This document shows, piece after piece, positions 60,218-63,247 of a stretch of DNA of 63,247 nucleotides. A program made the translations under genes and the position numbers. The stretch is from contig NZ_FTNI01000040.1 in assembly GCF_900156315.1 (NCBI RefSeq), positions 1 to 63,247 on the forward strand, in the 5' to 3' direction. Within the stretch, counting starts at the first letter, position 1. Every line of letters begins with the position of its first letter. The stretch comes from Microbispora rosea. GTDB lineage: Bacteria > Actinomycetota > Actinomycetes > Streptosporangiales > Streptosporangiaceae. Under the pieces are notes generated by a model. That model had not been told where the DNA came from, searched no databases, and saw nothing but the letters and a program-made list of their open reading frames with translations.

Positions 60218-60978
60218 GCACCCCCATGGTCGACGTACACGGGGTGCACAAGAGCTACGGCTCGCTGGAGGTCCTGCGCGGGGTGGACCTGAAGGTCCAG
60301 CCCGGCGAGGTGACGGTGATCATCGGTCCTTCCGGGTCGGGCAAGTCCACGCTGCTGCGCAGCATCAACCACCTGGAGAAGATCGACCGCGGGTACGTCG
60401 CCATCGACGGCGAGTTCGTCGGCTACCGGCGGTCCGGAGACCGGCTCTACGAACTGCGGGAACGCGACATCCTGCGCCGGCGCACCCAGATCGGCTTCGT
60501 CTTCCAGAACTTCCACCTGTTCCCCCACCTCACCGTCAGAGAGAACGTGACCGAGGCCCCCGTCTCGGCCCAGGGCCGCCCGCGCGACGAGGTCGAGGCG
60601 CTGACGACCGAGCTGCTGGAGCAGGTGGGCCTGTCCGGCAAGGCCGACGCCTATCCGCGGCAGCTGTCCGGGGGGCAGCAGCAACGCGTCGCGATCGCCC
60701 GCGCCCTGGCGCTGCGGCCCAAGGTCGTGCTGTTCGACGAGCCCACCTCGGCACTCGACCCCGAACTGGTGGGCGAGGTGCTGGAAGTGATGCAGGCGCT
60801 CGCCCGCGGCGGCACCACCATGATCGTCGTTACCCACGAGATCGGTTTCGCCCGCGAGGTCGCCGACACCGTGGTCTTCATGGACGCCGGTCAGATCGTC
60901 GAGCACGGCCCGCCCGGGCAGGTGCTCGACCGGCCGGGACACGACCGTACGCGCGCCTTCCTCAGCAAGGTGCTCTGA
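60214..60978 (+). CDS. Amino-acid ABC transporter ATP-binding protein (GlnQ type)
   Basis: A 254-residue ATPase, ATG 60214 overlapping the permease stop. Walker A GPSGSGKSTLLRSIN (about 37), signature LSGGQQQRVAIARALAL, Walker B VVLFDEPTSALDPELV and the H-loop His in VVTHEIGFAREVAD. It drives the single permease of this importer. An extra segment around residues 70-85 (YRRSGDRLYELRERD) is typical of some GlnQ paralogues. Confidence 0.95.
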   Translation: MSTPMVDVHGVHKSYGSLEVLRGVDLKVQPGEVTVIIGPSGSGKSTLLRSINHLEKIDRGYVAIDGEFVGYRRSGDRLYELRERDILRRRTQIGFVFQNFHLFPHLTVRENVTEAPVSAQGRPRDEVEALTTELLEQVGLSGKADAYPRQLSGGQQQRVAIARALALRPKVVLFDEPTSALDPELVGEVLEVMQALARGGTTMIVVTHEIGFAREVADTVVFMDAGQIVEHGPPGQVLDRPGHDRTRAFLSKVL

Positions 60979-60992
60979 CCTCAAGGAATCGC

Positions 60993-61985
60993 ATGTCATC
61001 CGTATCCCGGTTACCCGTATCCCGGTTGTCCGTGCTCGGCACGTCCGCCCTGCTGCTGCTCGCCGCCTGCGGCGCGGTTCCCGACGAGGGCGCGGCGGGC
61101 GCCGCCGCTGCCGCAGAGGCCCCGCCCGGCGTCTTGACGATCAACACGAGTCCGGAGCAGGGCCGGATCCGGGCCGCGAAGGTGGAGACGATCGCCGCCG
61201 AGGTGCCCGCCGCGATCCGGGCCAAGGGCGAGTTCCTTATCGGCACCTCCACCTTCGAGCCGCCGCTGTCGTTCGTCGCCGACGACAACGTCACCCCGAT
61301 CGGGGTGGAGGAGGACATCGCCTCCCTCGTCGCCGACGTGCTCGGCCTCAAGCTGCGCATCGAGGCCACGTCGTGGGAGAACCTGTTCCTCGCGGTGCGG
61401 TCCGGCAAGTACGCGGCCGGATTCTCCAACATCACCGTCACCGAGGAGCGCAAGGACATCTACGACTTCGCCACCTACCGCCTGGACCAGCTGGCCTGGG
61501 AGGTGCCGAAGAACAGCACGATCACGTCGATCGCCAAGCCGGCCGACGTCGCGGGGCTCAGTGTGGCCGTGGGCTCCGGCACCAATCAGGAGAAGATCCT
61601 GCTGGGCTGGGACAGGCAGAACCGGGCCGCCGGGCTGAAGCCCGCCCGGATCCAGTACTACAAGCAGGCGGCCGACACCTACCTGGCGCTCAGGTCCGGC
61701 CGGATCCAGGCGTACTTCGCGCCCAACCCCACCTCCGCCTACCACGCCGCGGTTAGCGGGGACACGAAGGTCGTCGGCACCTACTCCGGCGCCGGTCCCA
61801 CGCTCCAGGGGCTCATCGCCGCGATGACGCGGAAGGATAACGGCCTGGCCAAGCCGATCGCCGACGCCATCAACGCCCTCATCAAGGACGGCACCTACCC
61901 CAAGGTCCTCGCCCGCTGGGGGCTGTCCACCGAGGCCGTCCCCGAATCCCTGGTCAACCCGCCCGGCCTGCCCCGCGAGCAGTAG
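60993..61985 (+). CDS. Amino-acid ABC transporter substrate-binding lipoprotein (SBP_bac_3)
   Basis: A 330-residue lipoprotein. The signal peptide ends in the lipobox LLLLAAC (Cys near 26). The N-terminal codons include a 15-bp-type repeat encoding VSRLPVSRLSV. The SBP_bac_3 fold shows LIGTSTFEPPLSFVADDN, GVEEDIASLVADVLGLKL, SWENLFLAVRSGKYAAGFSNITVTEERKD in pattern, and AVGSGTNQE. It binds a polar amino acid outside the cell. It is third in the importer operon and has an unusually long Ala/Gly linker after the lipid anchor. Confidence 0.93.
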   Translation: MSSVSRLPVSRLSVLGTSALLLLAACGAVPDEGAAGAAAAAEAPPGVLTINTSPEQGRIRAAKVETIAAEVPAAIRAKGEFLIGTSTFEPPLSFVADDNVTPIGVEEDIASLVADVLGLKLRIEATSWENLFLAVRSGKYAAGFSNITVTEERKDIYDFATYRLDQLAWEVPKNSTITSIAKPADVAGLSVAVGSGTNQEKILLGWDRQNRAAGLKPARIQYYKQAADTYLALRSGRIQAYFAPNPTSAYHAAVSGDTKVVGTYSGAGPTLQGLIAAMTRKDNGLAKPIADAINALIKDGTYPKVLARWGLSTEAVPESLVNPPGLPREQ

Positions 61986-62003
61986 GGGCACCTCGGCGCC
62001 GGC

Positions 62004-62996
62004 TCACACCGCGCAGTCTTCCCGGATCCGGGCCGGAGCGGTCGCCACCAGTTCGGCGGCGGGGCGGCGGGGTGCGCGGGGGACCGCCGGGCCGTACCCC
62101 AGCCGGATGATCATCTGGACGTGCCCGCGCCGGTGGTGGGGATCGCTGCGGCGGCGCATGTCGCGAAGGTCGAGCGGCTGGTTGAGGAACGAGGCCGAGA
62201 TCCCGTGGACGGTCGCGGTCAGCAGGAGGCGTTGCAGCGCCTGTCCGGCGCGCAGCCAGTCGAGAGGGCCGTCGCCCGCGGTGGTGAGCACCGCCAGCTG
62301 GGGGCGGGACTCGAAGTGGACCGGCTCGCGCTCACTGTGTGCCCCGAAGTCCCGGACCGGCGCCGGATCGTCGGCGCAGCGCGGCCCCCGCACGTAGGAC
62401 GGCAGGCCGTCGCGGCGGTTCCCGCTCATCGTCCACGCCCGCAGCTCGGCCTGGTAGCCGCCGTCCCCGGCGAGCTCGTCGTCGGCGATCGCGACGTGGT
62501 CCAGCAGGTCGGCGGCGACGGGCCGGTCGAGCACGGCCAGGCCGGCCCCCTCGCGGGCTGCCGCGCGGCGCAGGTCGGCGAGCACATGCTCGGGAACCCG
62601 CCGTTCGCTGAACGCCTCCCGGTTGGTCCGGCGCAGCCCGATGCGGTCGTACAGTTCGCGGGCTCGCGCGGGAGCCGGATGGAACGGCGACACGCGGACG
62701 GCGGCCAGGAGCAGTGGTTCCTCCACGGTGTTGGGCAGCAGCCAGACCAGCGGCCGGTGACCGGCTGTCCGTACGGCGAGCCGGAGGTTGAACAGGGCGG
62801 CGCCACAGCTGACGTGCAGCGAGCGCCCGCGGGGGTCGCTGACCCGGAGGCGCCGGTCGGGGTCGGCCAGCAGCTCGGCGAACTCTCCCCGGACCGCTTC
62901 GAGCCGCCAGGGCTGCGTGTTGAGCACCGAGGGCGCCTGCCCGGCGGCGGTGAGCAGCCGGTGGAAACCGCGTTCTGTGGCGAAGGGAGATATCAC
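62004..62996 (-). CDS. Acg-type nitroreductase-fold protein
   Basis: A 330-residue protein starting at GTG 62996. The APSVLNTQPWRLE motif (about 18-30), two degenerate nitroreductase halves, RRTNREAFSERRVP and QALQRLLLTATVHGISASFLNQPLDL are features of the Acg family, flavin-sequestering or nitroreductase-like proteins linked to dormancy and redox stress in mycobacteria. It is convergent with the importer operon, 18 bp from its end. An FMN-storage or reductase role beside FMN-dependent monooxygenases is possible but unproven. Confidence 0.88.
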   Translation of the reverse strand: MISPFATERGFHRLLTAAGQAPSVLNTQPWRLEAVRGEFAELLADPDRRLRVSDPRGRSLHVSCGAALFNLRLAVRTAGHRPLVWLLPNTVEEPLLLAAVRVSPFHPAPARARELYDRIGLRRTNREAFSERRVPEHVLADLRRAAAREGAGLAVLDRPVAADLLDHVAIADDELAGDGGYQAELRAWTMSGNRRDGLPSYVRGPRCADDPAPVRDFGAHSEREPVHFESRPQLAVLTTAGDGPLDWLRAGQALQRLLLTATVHGISASFLNQPLDLRDMRRRSDPHHRRGHVQMIIRLGYGPAVPRAPRRPAAELVATAPARIREDCAV

Positions 62997-63091
62997 GGCG
63001 CACCTTCTTCAGGAAAGTCTGTGCGGGGGCTCACTGTCGTCAGGAGGGCTCGCTGTCGTCGGGCGCGAAGCGAGCTGGACGCCCAGTGAAG

Positions 63092-63129
63092 CCGGCGCCC
63101 ACCCCCAGGGGGCCGGGGGTGGGCGCCGG
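63092..63129. terminator. Strong hairpin terminator
   Basis: CCGGCGCCCACCCCC (63092-63106) pairs perfectly over 15 bp with GGGGGTGGGCGCCGG (63115-63129). It lies just past the stop of the truncated minus-strand gene at 63152 and upstream of the Acg-like gene, so it ends the former transcript. Confidence 0.85.
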
Positions 63130-63151
63130 AGCCTGCTGCGTGCGGGTGGGT

Positions 63152-63247
63152 CTACTTGAGGATCGGGAAGCGGCGGACGAGGGGGGTGGCGGCCCACTGG
63201 GTGCCGAGTCCGAGGGTGGTGCCGGCGCCGGTGAGGGCGAGGCCTGC
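63152..63247 (-). CDS. C-terminal end of an unidentified gene, 5' part outside window
   Basis: The last 31 codons of a minus-strand frame ending in TAG at 63152: a Gly/Leu/Thr-rich, possibly membrane, stretch (LTGAGTTLGLGTQWAATPL) and a basic end (VRRFPILK). A strong terminator follows 22 bp downstream, supporting a real gene end. Family unknown. Confidence 0.55.
   Translation of the reverse strand, partial: AGLALTGAGTTLGLGTQWAATPLVRRFPILK

Overview
The window is very GC-rich, uses many GTG starts and repeated ATGA/GTGA stop-start overlaps, and carries SARP, ECF42, TetR, CmtR, CsoR and dipeptide-ABC genes. This points to a soil actinobacterium, most likely of the Streptosporangiaceae type; that placement is an inference from gene content. 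There are no rRNA, tRNA, CRISPR or integrase genes. The region reads as accessory chromosome made of small regulated modules, with several gene remnants.

Left part (1-10.8 kb): the end of a secreted SGNH/GDSL esterase; two TetR genes, each with a pair of operator-like sites 30 bp apart; an SDR; a LacI repressor convergent with a secreted clan GH-A glycosidase carrying a ricin-type lectin domain, whose promoter holds a CGAATCGATTCG palindrome; a chimeric remnant locus; a MazG-like protein; and a CPBP protease-histidine kinase-response regulator operon.

Main point of interest (11.1-18.3 kb): a SARP regulator, an S26 signal peptidase homologue, a 69-residue peptide with six cysteines and an AQA cleavage-like motif, a MauE-like membrane protein, a membrane-anchored thioredoxin (CPHC) and an ABC exporter without its own peptidase domain. 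Between the divergent protease and peptide genes lie three tandem 11-bp repeats, the periodicity expected of a SARP site. Together this looks like a self-contained pathway for making, oxidising, exporting and trimming a disulfide-rich peptide.

Middle (18.3-34.3 kb): TetR/hydrolase pair, DGPF protein/ECF42 sigma pair, aldehyde dehydrogenase next to a ferredoxin-reductase remnant, SUKH protein, a second two-component system, SDR/LysR pair, YnfA, a MerR operon, and a CmtR-type Cd/Pb sensor with a cation diffusion facilitator.

Copper block (34.4-40.5 kb): CsoR boxes, two CopZ chaperones, CsoR, a His-tailed secreted protein, CopA and a DHA2-type MFS pump. A divergent 41-residue Cys/His-tailed peptide starts directly beside a CsoR-type box.

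Right part (40.5-63.2 kb): enoyl-CoA hydratase, TRIC channel, SpoIIE phosphatase, GAPDH and a GlxA-type AraC regulator, then a probable organosulfur island. It holds a fused double luciferase-like monooxygenase with a dipeptide-type ABC transporter, a TetR/MFS pair with three operators, and two further monooxygenases with a GNAT, divergent from a polar amino-acid ABC transporter. Both transcription units of this island that can be checked carry the same CCTAC-N7-GTAGG palindrome upstream, and the divergent pair each begin with a tiny upstream ORF. An Acg-like nitroreductase and a truncated gene end the window.
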